The notes under the pieces were generated by a model. It saw nothing but the letters and a program-made list of their open reading frames with translations, had not been told where the DNA came from and ran no database searches. Positions 8,140 through 17,649 of a DNA stretch of 39,386 nucleotides are shown piece by piece. The stretch is taken from contig CAMVFY010000005.1 of NCBI GenBank assembly GCA_947166895.1, positions 1 to 39,386 of the forward strand. Reading direction: 5' to 3'. Position numbers and translations under genes: made by a program. Position 1 is the first letter of the stretch. Every line of letters starts with the position of its first letter. The stretch is from an uncultured Candidatus Saccharibacteria bacterium (GTDB lineage Bacteria; Patescibacteriota; Saccharimonadia; Saccharimonadales; Saccharimonadaceae).

Positions 8140-9566
8140 TGGCTAAGGCATTATATCGAAAATATCGGCCTCGGTCCTTGTCCGAAGTGATCGGGCAAAG
8201 ACAGGTCACCGAACCACTAATTAAGTCGTTAGAACAGAAAAAAATCTCACACGCTTACCTTTTTGTTGGCCCAAGGGGTTGTGGTAAAACTTCCGTAGCG
8301 AGAATTTTGGCACATGAAGTCAATGATTTTCCTTATGAAATTGAAGATGATTATGTAGATATCATCGAAATCGACGGCGCGAGCAACCGCGGAATTGACA
8401 ACATAAGAGAACTCAGAGAAAAGGCGGCCATCGCACCAACTAGCGGTAAATACAAAGTATACATTATTGACGAGGTCCACATGCTAACCAAAGAGGCCTT
8501 TAATGCGCTATTAAAAACTCTTGAGGAACCGCCCGCTCACGTGATTTTCATTATGGCGACTACTGATGCCTATAAGGTGCCAGTTACTATTACTTCAAGA
8601 GCGCAAACTTATACTTTTAAGCTAGCTGACACTAAGATTATGCTCGATTACCTAAAGACTGTGGCTACGAAGGAAAAATTTAAAATTGACGACGATGCCC
8701 TAGAGCTTATTGCTAAGAGGGGTGGTGGGTCTTTCCGAGATTCCTTATCTCTGCTTGATCAAATATCTACACTCTCCGACCAACAAATTACAAAAGAGAT
8801 GGTCATCGTTGCGCTCGGATTGCCTCAGGATGAAAAAATTCAGGCGTTACTTGCTAATTATGCCGCAGGTGATGCTGCAAAAATCACAACTCTCATAAAA
8901 GATCTTTTGTCGTCTGGCGTCAAAGCTGAGACCTTGGCCGAAGAAATGATTGCTGTGATAATTGACGCCCCGCGGCCAGAGCTGATACCTCTACTTGCGA
9001 AGCTTCCCGACGTCAAATCCCCATTTGCAGAAGCGAAACTAATTGTAGCTCTGTCAGGGGTCCTGTCCGACATGTCTTTTTCTGGAGCGACTTGTCCGCC
9101 TTCGACGTCATACGCTGGGGCGCCGGCAGAACCGCCTGCTTCGCAGGCGAACCTGTCGGGCCCGTCAGGAATATACGCCTCAGGGCGTCCAAATCTGAAA
9201 CGCTCCCTGAAAAAGACATCGTCGGCCACCCCTGACGATGCAATTAGCTTTGATTGGGGAGGGTTCATAGCACGAGTGCGTGACCTAAACGAGGCAATTT
9301 ATGCACAACTTTTAAGGACACGACACACTTATAGCGGTGGCGTGTTGAATATTTTTCCAGAGAAACGTATCGTTAAGACGATTTTGGCGCGTGATAACAA
9401 TAAACGCATTCTGGTTGATGCTGCCAGTGGTAATGTTAAAATTACAATTCATGATGTCGAAGATTACACCGTTGAGAGTACGAATGACGAAATCTTGGAT
9501 AAAATTTCTGATATAATGGGAGGTGAGGTAAAAAACGATGGAGGAGAAAACCCGTTCGAGGAATGA
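8139..9566 (+). CDS. dnaX: DNA polymerase III subunit gamma/tau
   Basis: ALYRKYRPRSLSEVIGQ, Walker A GPRGCGKTSVARILA, DEVHMLTKEAFNALLKTLEEPP; contains the in-frame palindromic insert 9053-9236. Confidence 0.95.
   Translation: MAKALYRKYRPRSLSEVIGQRQVTEPLIKSLEQKKISHAYLFVGPRGCGKTSVARILAHEVNDFPYEIEDDYVDIIEIDGASNRGIDNIRELREKAAIAPTSGKYKVYIIDEVHMLTKEAFNALLKTLEEPPAHVIFIMATTDAYKVPVTITSRAQTYTFKLADTKIMLDYLKTVATKEKFKIDDDALELIAKRGGGSFRDSLSLLDQISTLSDQQITKEMVIVALGLPQDEKIQALLANYAAGDAAKITTLIKDLLSSGVKAETLAEEMIAVIIDAPRPELIPLLAKLPDVKSPFAEAKLIVALSGVLSDMSFSGATCPPSTSYAGAPAEPPASQANLSGPSGIYASGRPNLKRSLKKTSSATPDDAISFDWGGFIARVRDLNEAIYAQLLRTRHTYSGGVLNIFPEKRIVKTILARDNNKRILVDAASGNVKITIHDVEDYTVESTNDEILDKISDIMGGEVKNDGGENPFEE
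9053..9236. repeat. Long imperfect palindromic element inside dnaX
   Basis: GTCAGGGGT (9053-9061) pairs with ACCCCTGAC (9228-9236); ATGTCTTTTTC/GAAAAAGACAT arms; central CGCCTG-CTTCG-CAGGCG apex at 9133-9149. Confidence 0.88.
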
Positions 9567-10899
9567 TGGTGGAAGGGTACCGCCACAGGATCAGGTCGCC
9601 GAGAAGTCTTTGCTCGGAGCCATTATGTTGCAAGATTCTGTGATGCCCGAAATACTGACCATACTAAAGCCGAGTGATTTTTACGAAAAACGCCATGAGG
9701 TGATTTTTGATGCTATGTCGAGACTATATGATCAGCATAAGCCGATTGATCTTTTGACTCTGACATCAGAGCTTAGATCACAAAAAAATTTGAAAGATGT
9801 TGGAGGGGCCCCATACCTCACCGAGCTTTCAAATTTTGTTCCCGCTGCTTCACATGCAAAAGCTTATGCCGATATAATCGAAAAGGCTTCCGTTAGGCGA
9901 AGATTGATTAAAGCCGGTAATGAAATCGCCGCAAAAGCCTACGAGGAGGGGGCAAACACTGGGGATTTAATTGGCGCCGCCGAGAGGCAGCTGTTTGAGG
10001 TTTCAGACAAAATCGTAAAAAGCGATTATGTAGCAATGGACGAATTGTTGGCCGACGCTTTTGATCGAATCGAGGAGTTGCATAAAAACAAAGGGGCACT
10101 TAGAGGATTAAAAACAGGTTTTCGTGATTTAGACAAAAAAACTGCTGGGTTTCAAAAGGGAGACCTCATTATTATTGGCGCACGTCCAGCGATGGGTAAA
10201 ACAACGTTCGCCCAAAACCTGGCCTACAACATTGCTAGCATAAACAAGAAAGGTGTACTTTTCTTCTCGATGGAGATGGCTGCAAATGAGATTATAGACC
10301 GTATGATATCGGATGTTTCTGGTGTGGATAACTGGAAAATGAGAACTGGGAATCTGTCTGATGAAGAATTTTCGAAAATCGGTGAAGCGCTTGGCGAAAT
10401 GGACGAAATCCCAATTTATATTGATGATACGAGCTCAATGACGATTGTTGAACTTCGCAATAAGGCGCGCAGGGCAATGCACGACCATGATATTGGAATT
10501 GTGATTGTGGACTACTTGCAGTTGATTGCTGGCTCAGACCGTTATGCGGGGAATAGAGTACAGGAAGTAACCGAGATATCAAGAGGATTAAAAATCCTTG
10601 CTCGCGAGCTCAAAATCCCGGTCGTGGCGCTTGCGCAGTTATCACGTAGCGTAACTGGACGTGATGACCCAAGACCAGTTTTGTCTGATTTGCGCGAATC
10701 TGGATCGATTGAACAGGATGCCGATCTGGTGATGTTTTTGCACCGTCCAGATTACTATAGGCAGAATGATGACAACTACGAGGAAACGCACATTACAGAA
10801 CTTCTAGTGGCAAAGCATCGTCACGGCGCGGTAGGCAAGATCGAGCTCTACTTCCATCCAGAGTTACTACGCTTCATGTCGCTTGATAAAGAGCATTAG
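9538..10899 (+). CDS. dnaB: Replicative DNA helicase DnaB
   Basis: PPQDQVAEKSLLGAIML, Walker A GARPAMGKTTFAQNLA, SDLRESGSIEQDADLVMFLHR. Confidence 0.96.
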   Translation: MEEKTRSRNDGGRVPPQDQVAEKSLLGAIMLQDSVMPEILTILKPSDFYEKRHEVIFDAMSRLYDQHKPIDLLTLTSELRSQKNLKDVGGAPYLTELSNFVPAASHAKAYADIIEKASVRRRLIKAGNEIAAKAYEEGANTGDLIGAAERQLFEVSDKIVKSDYVAMDELLADAFDRIEELHKNKGALRGLKTGFRDLDKKTAGFQKGDLIIIGARPAMGKTTFAQNLAYNIASINKKGVLFFSMEMAANEIIDRMISDVSGVDNWKMRTGNLSDEEFSKIGEALGEMDEIPIYIDDTSSMTIVELRNKARRAMHDHDIGIVIVDYLQLIAGSDRYAGNRVQEVTEISRGLKILARELKIPVVALAQLSRSVTGRDDPRPVLSDLRESGSIEQDADLVMFLHRPDYYRQNDDNYEETHITELLVAKHRHGAVGKIELYFHPELLRFMSLDKEH

Positions 10900-10917
10900 C
10901 GGTGCTATAATACTTAT

Positions 10918-12363
10918 GTGAAGAAAATCGTTATTTCAAAGCTTTTTTTGTATAAGTATCGGTTTATTATCGGTTATATTGTTCTTGGTTTGGCTTTCGT
11001 GATTTTACTTTTTTTGTTGCCTTTTATTGCGCAAAATGGGCTGTCTGAGGCTGAAATCGAGTCTGCAACTGGTTCATATTATTTAGGACGAGAGGGAATC
11101 TTTAACGGTGATTTAGTAGATTTACCTTATCGGATTTTACAAAAAGTTTCCATCATGATTTTTGGCCTTTCGGCTTTCTCGGTTAAGCTACCTAGTATAC
11201 TTGTTAGTTTGCCGCTGGGTTTCTTACTTATTTTGTTGCTGAATCGATGGTTTAAGAGCAATGTTTCGCTTCTGGCTTCTTGTTTGGTCATTCTCTCGAC
11301 ACCGTTTTTGTTTTTGGCAGGTTCCGGGACGCCGCTTATCATGCTAGTTTTTTGGCCAACACTTTTGCTTTGGTTAGGCTCGCGGATCCAAGGAGAAAAG
11401 CGCCCCAAGCCTTTTTATTCTTTCATTTTTGCTATCGCGATGCTATTTTCTATTTTTACACCCTATATGCTTTATTTTGCAGTTTTCTGTGTCTTTTTTG
11501 TTTTATCGCAACCACACCTTCGTTTTATCATAAAGGATTTGCCGAAACTGCCGCTCGTAATAGTTTGCCTATTTTTGCTGTCCGGTTTCGTTGTCCTTGG
11601 GATTAGTGTAATCAACCACCCACAAACTATAATGGAACTACTTTTTTCACAAAATTTCAGAATTGAAAATTTCTTCGGCAATATAATTGGCGGACTTGCT
11701 CCTGTGTTTTCGTGGCACGGTAACCTTGAAAGCGTTTTTCTCCCACCACTAATTAGCTTGCCAGTTTTCGCATTGGCTTTAATTGGGCTGTTCTCGACTA
11801 CGAAAGGCTTTTTTGCTTCTCGTAATTCAATTGCGTCAATTTTAATTGTTTTTTGTGCAGTCATAACTGGATTTAACTCAAGTGCGATTATCTTCTTTAT
11901 TCTGCCGTTTTCTATTTTAATTGCGCATGGTCTAAAATATATTTTGGAAAAATGGTACGGGTTGTTTCCAGAAAACCCTTACGCACGAGTTTCGGCCATC
12001 ATTCCACTTACAATTTTATTTGGAATTATGATTGTTCCTAATTTGTTGCAGTATGTTTACGGCTATAGATATAATCCAAGTGTTGCAAGCGAATTTAATT
12101 ATAATTTAGCTGTTATTAGGGAAAATCTAAGCGACGAAAGCTTGCTAGTAAAAGAGAAATACGATTTTTATAAAATACTTGAAGCTTCGACTGAGCTAAA
12201 AATAATCGATAACCCACAGGAGGCCGATAAATTAGCAATTATGGGAGCACCCGAAACAGCGCCTGATGGCTACGTGCTTGATCGAATTATAACTTCACCG
12301 ATGAGAGATAATTCTGATATAATATATCTGTATACTGTAAACGAAATAAAAGAAGGAGAGTAA
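10918..12363 (+). CDS. Multi-TM GT-C/PMT-like glycosyltransferase family protein (putative)
   Basis: About 10-12 hydrophobic segments; N-terminal loop LSEAEIESATGSYYLGREGIFN...GLSAFSVKLPSILVS resembles GT39/ArnT-like proteins. Confidence 0.6.
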   Translation: MKKIVISKLFLYKYRFIIGYIVLGLAFVILLFLLPFIAQNGLSEAEIESATGSYYLGREGIFNGDLVDLPYRILQKVSIMIFGLSAFSVKLPSILVSLPLGFLLILLLNRWFKSNVSLLASCLVILSTPFLFLAGSGTPLIMLVFWPTLLLWLGSRIQGEKRPKPFYSFIFAIAMLFSIFTPYMLYFAVFCVFFVLSQPHLRFIIKDLPKLPLVIVCLFLLSGFVVLGISVINHPQTIMELLFSQNFRIENFFGNIIGGLAPVFSWHGNLESVFLPPLISLPVFALALIGLFSTTKGFFASRNSIASILIVFCAVITGFNSSAIIFFILPFSILIAHGLKYILEKWYGLFPENPYARVSAIIPLTILFGIMIVPNLLQYVYGYRYNPSVASEFNYNLAVIRENLSDESLLVKEKYDFYKILEASTELKIIDNPQEADKLAIMGAPETAPDGYVLDRIITSPMRDNSDIIYLYTVNEIKEGE

Positions 12364-12364
12364 G

Positions 12365-12667
12365 ATGGGCCAAACGATGGACCAAATGAAGCTTTTGAAC
12401 CAACTAAGGAAAGCTCAAAAAGAATTAAAGAATGAGATTGTTGAGGTTGAAGCTGGTGATGGCGCTGTAGTGGTACAAATTAATGGTGAGCTCAAGGTTA
12501 AAAAAGTTAAACTCGATCCGGAGAAAATAGACTTCGATGATATCCACGAGCTTGAACGTTGGATTGAAAACTGCATGCGCGATGGTTTCGCTAAGGCTCA
12601 AGAGATTGCGACCGACAAAATGAAGCCACTAATGGGTGGTCTTGGTAATCTCGGTCTCGGAATGTAA
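12365..12667 (+). CDS. YbaB/EbfC family nucleoid-associated protein
   Basis: LLNQLRKAQKELKNEIVEVEAGDGAVVVQINGELKVKKVKLDPE; immediately upstream of recR. Confidence 0.9.
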   Translation: MGQTMDQMKLLNQLRKAQKELKNEIVEVEAGDGAVVVQINGELKVKKVKLDPEKIDFDDIHELERWIENCMRDGFAKAQEIATDKMKPLMGGLGNLGLGM

Positions 12668-12668
12668 A

Positions 12669-13274
12669 ATGCTCCCGAAAGCTCTTGAAGATGTGGTCGA
12701 AGCGTTATCAATGCTTCCCGGAGTTGGACCTCGTACAGCAGAGAGGTATGCATATTACCTTTTTCGTTCTAATGAAAAAATTTCCGACAATATTGCTGAC
12801 GCGTTAAGGAATCTTCATAAAGGAGTACGATTTTGCCCGATTACTTTTGCACTGATTAACGCAGGTGAAGATGTTTCGTGCCTGTATGACGATCCGAAGC
12901 GCGATAAAACAACCGTACTGGTCGTGGAAGAGCCTTTAGATATTTATGCAATTGAGCAAATTAAATCTTATAAGGGAACTTACCACGTGCTTGGTGGTGC
13001 TGTTTCGCCGATTGATGGAATCACGCCAGATCAATTACATATTGTCGAGTTAGTAAACCGCGTGGAGACTGATAATGTAAAAGAGGTGATTATTGCCACT
13101 AACCCCTCTGTTGAAGGGGAGTCAACGGCGCTACTCCTAGAAAAAATATTGCACGAAAAATACCCCAATCTAAAATTAACACGTCTCGCCCGCGGCTTGC
13201 CGCTAGGAGTAGATCTCTCTTATGCTGATCAGATAACAATTAGTGCCGCTCTAGAGAATCGGACAGGGCTTTAA
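12669..13274 (+). CDS. recR: Recombination protein RecR (degenerate zinc finger)
   Basis: LSMLPGVGPRTAERYAYYL, Toprim TVLVVEEPLDIYAIE, YHVLGGAVSPIDGITPDQL. Confidence 0.94.
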   Translation: MLPKALEDVVEALSMLPGVGPRTAERYAYYLFRSNEKISDNIADALRNLHKGVRFCPITFALINAGEDVSCLYDDPKRDKTTVLVVEEPLDIYAIEQIKSYKGTYHVLGGAVSPIDGITPDQLHIVELVNRVETDNVKEVIIATNPSVEGESTALLLEKILHEKYPNLKLTRLARGLPLGVDLSYADQITISAALENRTGL

Positions 13275-14982
13275 AGTCAATTTTTGCTAGCTTGGTCCTG
13301 GGTAACACAGAAATAAACAATATTTCACGGGGAATTTCGTATTTTGCAAGATATTTTCTGTAAATACCAGCTAACTCTTTTCTGATTGAACGTTCAGAGG
13401 CGCCTTTTTTGGGGACCACAAACACTACTACTCTTTCGCCGCGAAGCTTATCTTCTCGCCCGACCGCTGCGCAACTCTCAACTTTGTCGCATTTCAGCGT
13501 AACGTCTTCGATATTAGCGGGATAAATATTGTAGCCATTTGAAACTATCATGCGCTTTAACCTCGACCTGAAATGAACAACCCCGCGTTCGTCCATATAA
13601 CCAATATCGCCAGTGCGAAGATATTTCTTGGTGCCAACTTTAATAAAAGCATCCTCGGTTTCTTTTGGTTTCCCCAGGTAACCCTTCATTACGGCTAGAC
13701 CTCTTACCAAAATCTCGCCGTCATCACCCAAGTTAGCTTCTTTTTTAGTTTTAAGGTTCATAATAATAACCTCGTTGTCTGGAATTGGATAGCCGATTAC
13801 GTCAGGCTCCTCAGCGACATTGCGCGGAGAAAAGATGAAGCCACCCGATGCTTCGGTGAGACCATAACCGTTTTCTATAATTGCATTGGAGCCGTGCGTG
13901 CGCAAAAAATCATTAATAACTTCCTTGCTAGTCATGCTAATCATATCGCCACCGGACACGACATATTTAACATGTTTAAGGGCAGTTTTGTTAAACTTAA
14001 TTTTGGTTAAGTAATCAAATACCGACGGTACACCAACTAAGATATTGACTTTGTATTTTGTAATATATTTTTTAAATTTTTTGGGATTAAATTGGGGAAT
14101 TAAAAAGGTACGTGCGCCGAAATATAATGGCATATGGATACAACAACCAAGGCCAAAGGCGTGGAAATTAGGCAAAAATGCCATGAAGGAATACTCTGGT
14201 TTAAATAGTTCCGGTACGAGATATTTTGCCCCCAAAGCTTGAGCATTAAAGTTGAGATTAGAAAGAAGGATACCCTTAGGCTTACCTGTGGTGCCGCCAG
14301 AATACATAATTACGGCATCATCCGTCGAATTAACCCTAGCGTGGGGATTACCGATAAACCTACTCGCTCTAGATAAAAATTTATCCCACATAATGATATG
14401 TTGACTTTTCTTAATATGATTTTTACGACCTTTAGTCAATTTATAAATTGCACGTACGAGAAAATCCATAGATCTGGTGGGAGACACAACAATAACTTGT
14501 TCTACATTGGTGTTTTTAATGACGGCTTCGACCTTTGGATAAGCAATGTCCACGCAAAGCATGATTTTGGACTCGGCTTGGTTGAGGTAGTCCTCGATTT
14601 CTTTTTCGGAAGACAATGGATGAACCATATTGGCAATAGCACCGATTTCGTTTACGGCATAAAATGTGTAAACTGCTTCCGGAGTATTCGGCATACAAAT
14701 TGTGATGCGCTCACCTTTTTCAGCCCCGATAGCTTTGAGAGCAGCCGCGACCTTGTTAATTTTTTTGATTAACTCTTTATACGTAATTTGGGATTCGAAA
14801 TACTCTATTGCAATATTATGTGGCCACTTACAAGACGCTTCGTAAACGGCGTCATATAGGCTGCCGTTGAAGTATTCAATGTTTTTAGGCATTTTGTCGA
14901 TGTAGCCATACTTAGCGCGTTCGATTTTCATATCGAGCTTACGCAAACTATTTTTAATCTTACGGTAAACAAATTCGAGCAT
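13240..14982 (-). CDS. AMP-dependent synthetase / long-chain acyl-CoA synthetase-like ligase
   Basis: MYSGGTTGKPKGILLSN, NGYGLTEASGG, YLRTGDIGYMDERGVVHFRSRLKRMIVSNGYNIYP; ATG at 14982 preceded on the minus strand by TGATATAAT with a 7-nt gap. Confidence 0.88.
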   Translation of the reverse strand: MLEFVYRKIKNSLRKLDMKIERAKYGYIDKMPKNIEYFNGSLYDAVYEASCKWPHNIAIEYFESQITYKELIKKINKVAAALKAIGAEKGERITICMPNTPEAVYTFYAVNEIGAIANMVHPLSSEKEIEDYLNQAESKIMLCVDIAYPKVEAVIKNTNVEQVIVVSPTRSMDFLVRAIYKLTKGRKNHIKKSQHIIMWDKFLSRASRFIGNPHARVNSTDDAVIMYSGGTTGKPKGILLSNLNFNAQALGAKYLVPELFKPEYSFMAFLPNFHAFGLGCCIHMPLYFGARTFLIPQFNPKKFKKYITKYKVNILVGVPSVFDYLTKIKFNKTALKHVKYVVSGGDMISMTSKEVINDFLRTHGSNAIIENGYGLTEASGGFIFSPRNVAEEPDVIGYPIPDNEVIIMNLKTKKEANLGDDGEILVRGLAVMKGYLGKPKETEDAFIKVGTKKYLRTGDIGYMDERGVVHFRSRLKRMIVSNGYNIYPANIEDVTLKCDKVESCAAVGREDKLRGERVVVFVVPKKGASERSIRKELAGIYRKYLAKYEIPREILFISVLPRTKLAKIDFKALSDSLERH

Positions 14983-15020
14983 ATAATATATTATATCATT
15001 CCGTGTGCTATAATAAAAAT

Positions 15021-15698
15021 ATGGATAAGAACTTCCGGATAAGGGTACTGTGTGGCTTTGCTTTGTTCTTTGCGGCACTCCTTATGATGTACACTTTTGA
15101 CGGGATTCCATTTAAGATTTTCTTCGGCGTATTTGCAATAGTTTCTGGGTTCGAGCTCCTGAGTTTCTTTAAGAAAAAGGTGAGTTTTTTAAACATCGTA
15201 TTAGCGTTGCTCGAAATTGCTTTTTTGATATTCAGCTCGATTTTTGTCACAAGGATAGACGTTGTGCAGGTTTGGTATATTATTTTTGGCGTTTGTGGTT
15301 ATGATATCTTTGCATACCTTTGCGGTAAGGCAATTGGCGGCAAGATTATAAAAAAATCGCGCCCATTTCCATATATTTCCAAGAATAAAACTTGGGAGGG
15401 GACGGTATTAGGATTAGTCTTATCGGTAAGTTTGGTGGCTATTCTAATGTTGGCACTTCGGCGAACCGATTACATTTATCTTGCCTGTGGGCCACTGGCA
15501 CTAATCGGTGATTTGTTTGAAAGCTTCTTGAAGCGACAGTTCAAGATAAAGGATTCGAACGAGATTGTTATCAAAAATAAATTCTTCGAAAAATTAGAAC
15601 TTGTGGTTGGTGGCTCAGAAGGGCATGGTGGGTTTCTCGACCGGATTGACTCAGCAGCCTTTACGATGACTTTGCTATTACTTTTTTCCATCCTTTGA
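15021..15698 (+). CDS. cdsA: Phosphatidate cytidylyltransferase (CdsA-like)
   Basis: SKNKTWEGTVLGLV, GDLFESFLKRQFKIKDS...GHGGFLDRIDSAAF signature; TGCTATAAT with a 6-nt gap before ATG. Confidence 0.88.
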   Translation: MDKNFRIRVLCGFALFFAALLMMYTFDGIPFKIFFGVFAIVSGFELLSFFKKKVSFLNIVLALLEIAFLIFSSIFVTRIDVVQVWYIIFGVCGYDIFAYLCGKAIGGKIIKKSRPFPYISKNKTWEGTVLGLVLSVSLVAILMLALRRTDYIYLACGPLALIGDLFESFLKRQFKIKDSNEIVIKNKFFEKLELVVGGSEGHGGFLDRIDSAAFTMTLLLLFSIL

Positions 15699-16209
15699 TT
15701 AAGTAATCTACGCCAGACAAAACAGTGAGAAATAGAGCAAAATAGAGAACGATGTTGCCGATAATAGCTAATGGTTCCTGAACAAAGATTAAATTGGCCA
15801 AGATAATAATTAGTGCAGTCATTTGTGAAATGGTTTTTAGTTTGCCAAGTATGGACGCCGAGATTGTAGTACCAGCACGCGCCGCCATCATGCGCATACC
15901 ATCAACTGCAAAATCACGGACAAGAATGACGGCAAACACCCATAATGGTACTATACCGGAAACTGTTAAAACTAAAAAGGCTAAATTAACCAACATCTTG
16001 TCGGCCAGTGGGTCGAGAAAAGCACCGAGATCGGTAACAATTTTTTGTTTGCGAGCCCAGTGGCCATCGATTTGATCAGTAACGGCTGCTACGACAAAAA
16101 CAACCAATGCCACAATGTGCGCCCAAAACTCAGAAAGACAGGCAAATACGACAAACACAATCGCGAGAACCATCCTAAGTATAGTCAAAATTGTGGGACC
16201 AGTAATCAT
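15661..16209 (-). CDS. pgsA: CDP-alcohol phosphatidyltransferase, PgsA-like
   Basis: GPTILTILRMVLAIVFV, CDP-OH-P-type DQIDGHWARKQKIVTDLGAFLDPLADKML. Confidence 0.92.
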   Translation of the reverse strand: MITGPTILTILRMVLAIVFVVFACLSEFWAHIVALVVFVVAAVTDQIDGHWARKQKIVTDLGAFLDPLADKMLVNLAFLVLTVSGIVPLWVFAVILVRDFAVDGMRMMAARAGTTISASILGKLKTISQMTALIIILANLIFVQEPLAIIGNIVLYFALFLTVLSGVDYLIKGWKKVIAKSS

Positions 16210-16637
16210 ACAACGTGTTTCCTGTGTTCGACCTGCCAGGCACGAACCTTGGCAAATCGAGCAGCAAGCACATCCGTAGACCATTTATCGCCCAACATCA
16301 CGGTCTCGCTGGGTTTGAAGTGATACTTTTCCATAGCTTCGGTAAGTTTTTTGCTCATGGGCTTTTTTGCCCACCAGACACAATCAACACCAATTGGCTC
16401 ACAAAATTTTTGCATCATTTTTTTGCGTCCATTATTACTAATGATCACGATCATGACGCCCGCTTTGCGACATTCAGACACCCATTCCGACAAGGAGTCG
16501 GCGGGTTCTTTCTCGGAATGGAGTCGAAGCGTGTTGTCTAAATCGCAAAGTAGCAGTTTTACGCCTTCTTTTTTTAGTAATTCTGGGGTAACTTCTTCAA
16601 ATTTTTCAAATTTTTTATCCGCTTTAAAAATAGTCAT
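16206..16637 (-). CDS. YqeG/GEP4-family HAD phosphatase
   Basis: LLCDLDNTLRLH (HAD motif I), VIISNNGRKKMM, MLGDKWSTDVLAARF; ATGA overlap with pgsA. Confidence 0.85.
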   Translation of the reverse strand: MTIFKADKKFEKFEEVTPELLKKEGVKLLLCDLDNTLRLHSEKEPADSLSEWVSECRKAGVMIVIISNNGRKKMMQKFCEPIGVDCVWWAKKPMSKKLTEAMEKYHFKPSETVMLGDKWSTDVLAARFAKVRAWQVEHRKHVV

Positions 16638-16668
16638 GTATCTATTTTAGCATGTTATAATAATGTAT

Positions 16669-17649
16669 ATGTACCAAATTTTCAAAGACTTTTTGGAAAA
16701 CAAGGAGAGAATCTGTATCATCCAAGCCGAGAATCCGGATGGGGATTCTTTGGGCTCAGCGATAGCTTTGGATTATTTGCTCAAGGATAAGGAAATCAGC
16801 CTGTACTGTCCGGTTGATATTCCAAAATATTTGAGATACTTTACGGACTGGTCAAGGGTAACAAATGAATTTGATTTTAAGGCGGATGGTTATATTATCG
16901 TGGACACGGCAGCAGAAATACTATTGTCGAAGTTGCTTGATGATACGGCAATCCGGAACCGTCTATACTCGATGCCGGTGCTCGTGATTGACCACCATGA
17001 AACTGAGGACGACATTTCTTTTCCTCACGATGCAATTATCGAGACTCGTCCTGCCTGTGCTGAGGTGATTTACCGAGTCGCCAAAGAATTAAACTACGAA
17101 ATCGATAAGACGGTGGCTGAAGCAGTTTTTCAGGGGATACTGTCCGACACTTTGGGGCTCACAAGCGACTCAGTAACTGACGAGACGTTTGAAATTGCAG
17201 CAGAGTTAACTCGACTCGGCGCAAATATTTCTGAGTTGGAAGACCGACGTCGCGAATTTATGAAAAAATCACCTAGGATTTTGGACTACAAGGCCGACTT
17301 AATTAAGCGCATCGAATACCACCTGGAAGGTGAGCTGGCGACCGTGCACATTCCTTGGGATGATATTCGCGAATATTCCGATGAATATAATCCGAATGTT
17401 TTAATTCTCGAAGAGATGCGACTGGTTGAAGGCGTAAAAGTTGCAGTAGCGATTAAGACTTACCCAGACGGTAAGTTAACTGGTAAAATTCGCTGCAGCC
17501 TCGGGACGCCAATTGCCGATAAAATTGCGGGGTACTTTGGAGGGGGTGGGCATCCTTATGCGGCCGGTTTTCGTACCTACGATACTACTTACGATGAGGT
17601 GATAAGGGAATTGATAAAATTAATACCGGAGTTAACAATTAATGAGTAG
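16669..17649 (+). CDS. DHH-family phosphoesterase (NrnA-like)
   Basis: ENPDGDSLGSAIAL, VIDHHETED, C-terminal GGGGHPYAAGFR (DHHA1). Confidence 0.92.
   Translation: MYQIFKDFLENKERICIIQAENPDGDSLGSAIALDYLLKDKEISLYCPVDIPKYLRYFTDWSRVTNEFDFKADGYIIVDTAAEILLSKLLDDTAIRNRLYSMPVLVIDHHETEDDISFPHDAIIETRPACAEVIYRVAKELNYEIDKTVAEAVFQGILSDTLGLTSDSVTDETFEIAAELTRLGANISELEDRRREFMKKSPRILDYKADLIKRIEYHLEGELATVHIPWDDIREYSDEYNPNVLILEEMRLVEGVKVAVAIKTYPDGKLTGKIRCSLGTPIADKIAGYFGGGGHPYAAGFRTYDTTYDEVIRELIKLIPELTINE

Noticed and set aside
9053-9236. dnaX hairpin as a programmed frameshift signal (tau/gamma style)
   Set aside because: No A AAA AAG-like slippery heptamer is placed correctly upstream of the hairpin, the zero frame continues to a normal C-terminal domain, and similar palindromes occur in unrelated genes.
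16728-16748. GAATCC/GGATTC hairpin at the start of the DHH gene
   Set aside because: Only 6 bp and within the conserved ENPDGDSLGS motif.
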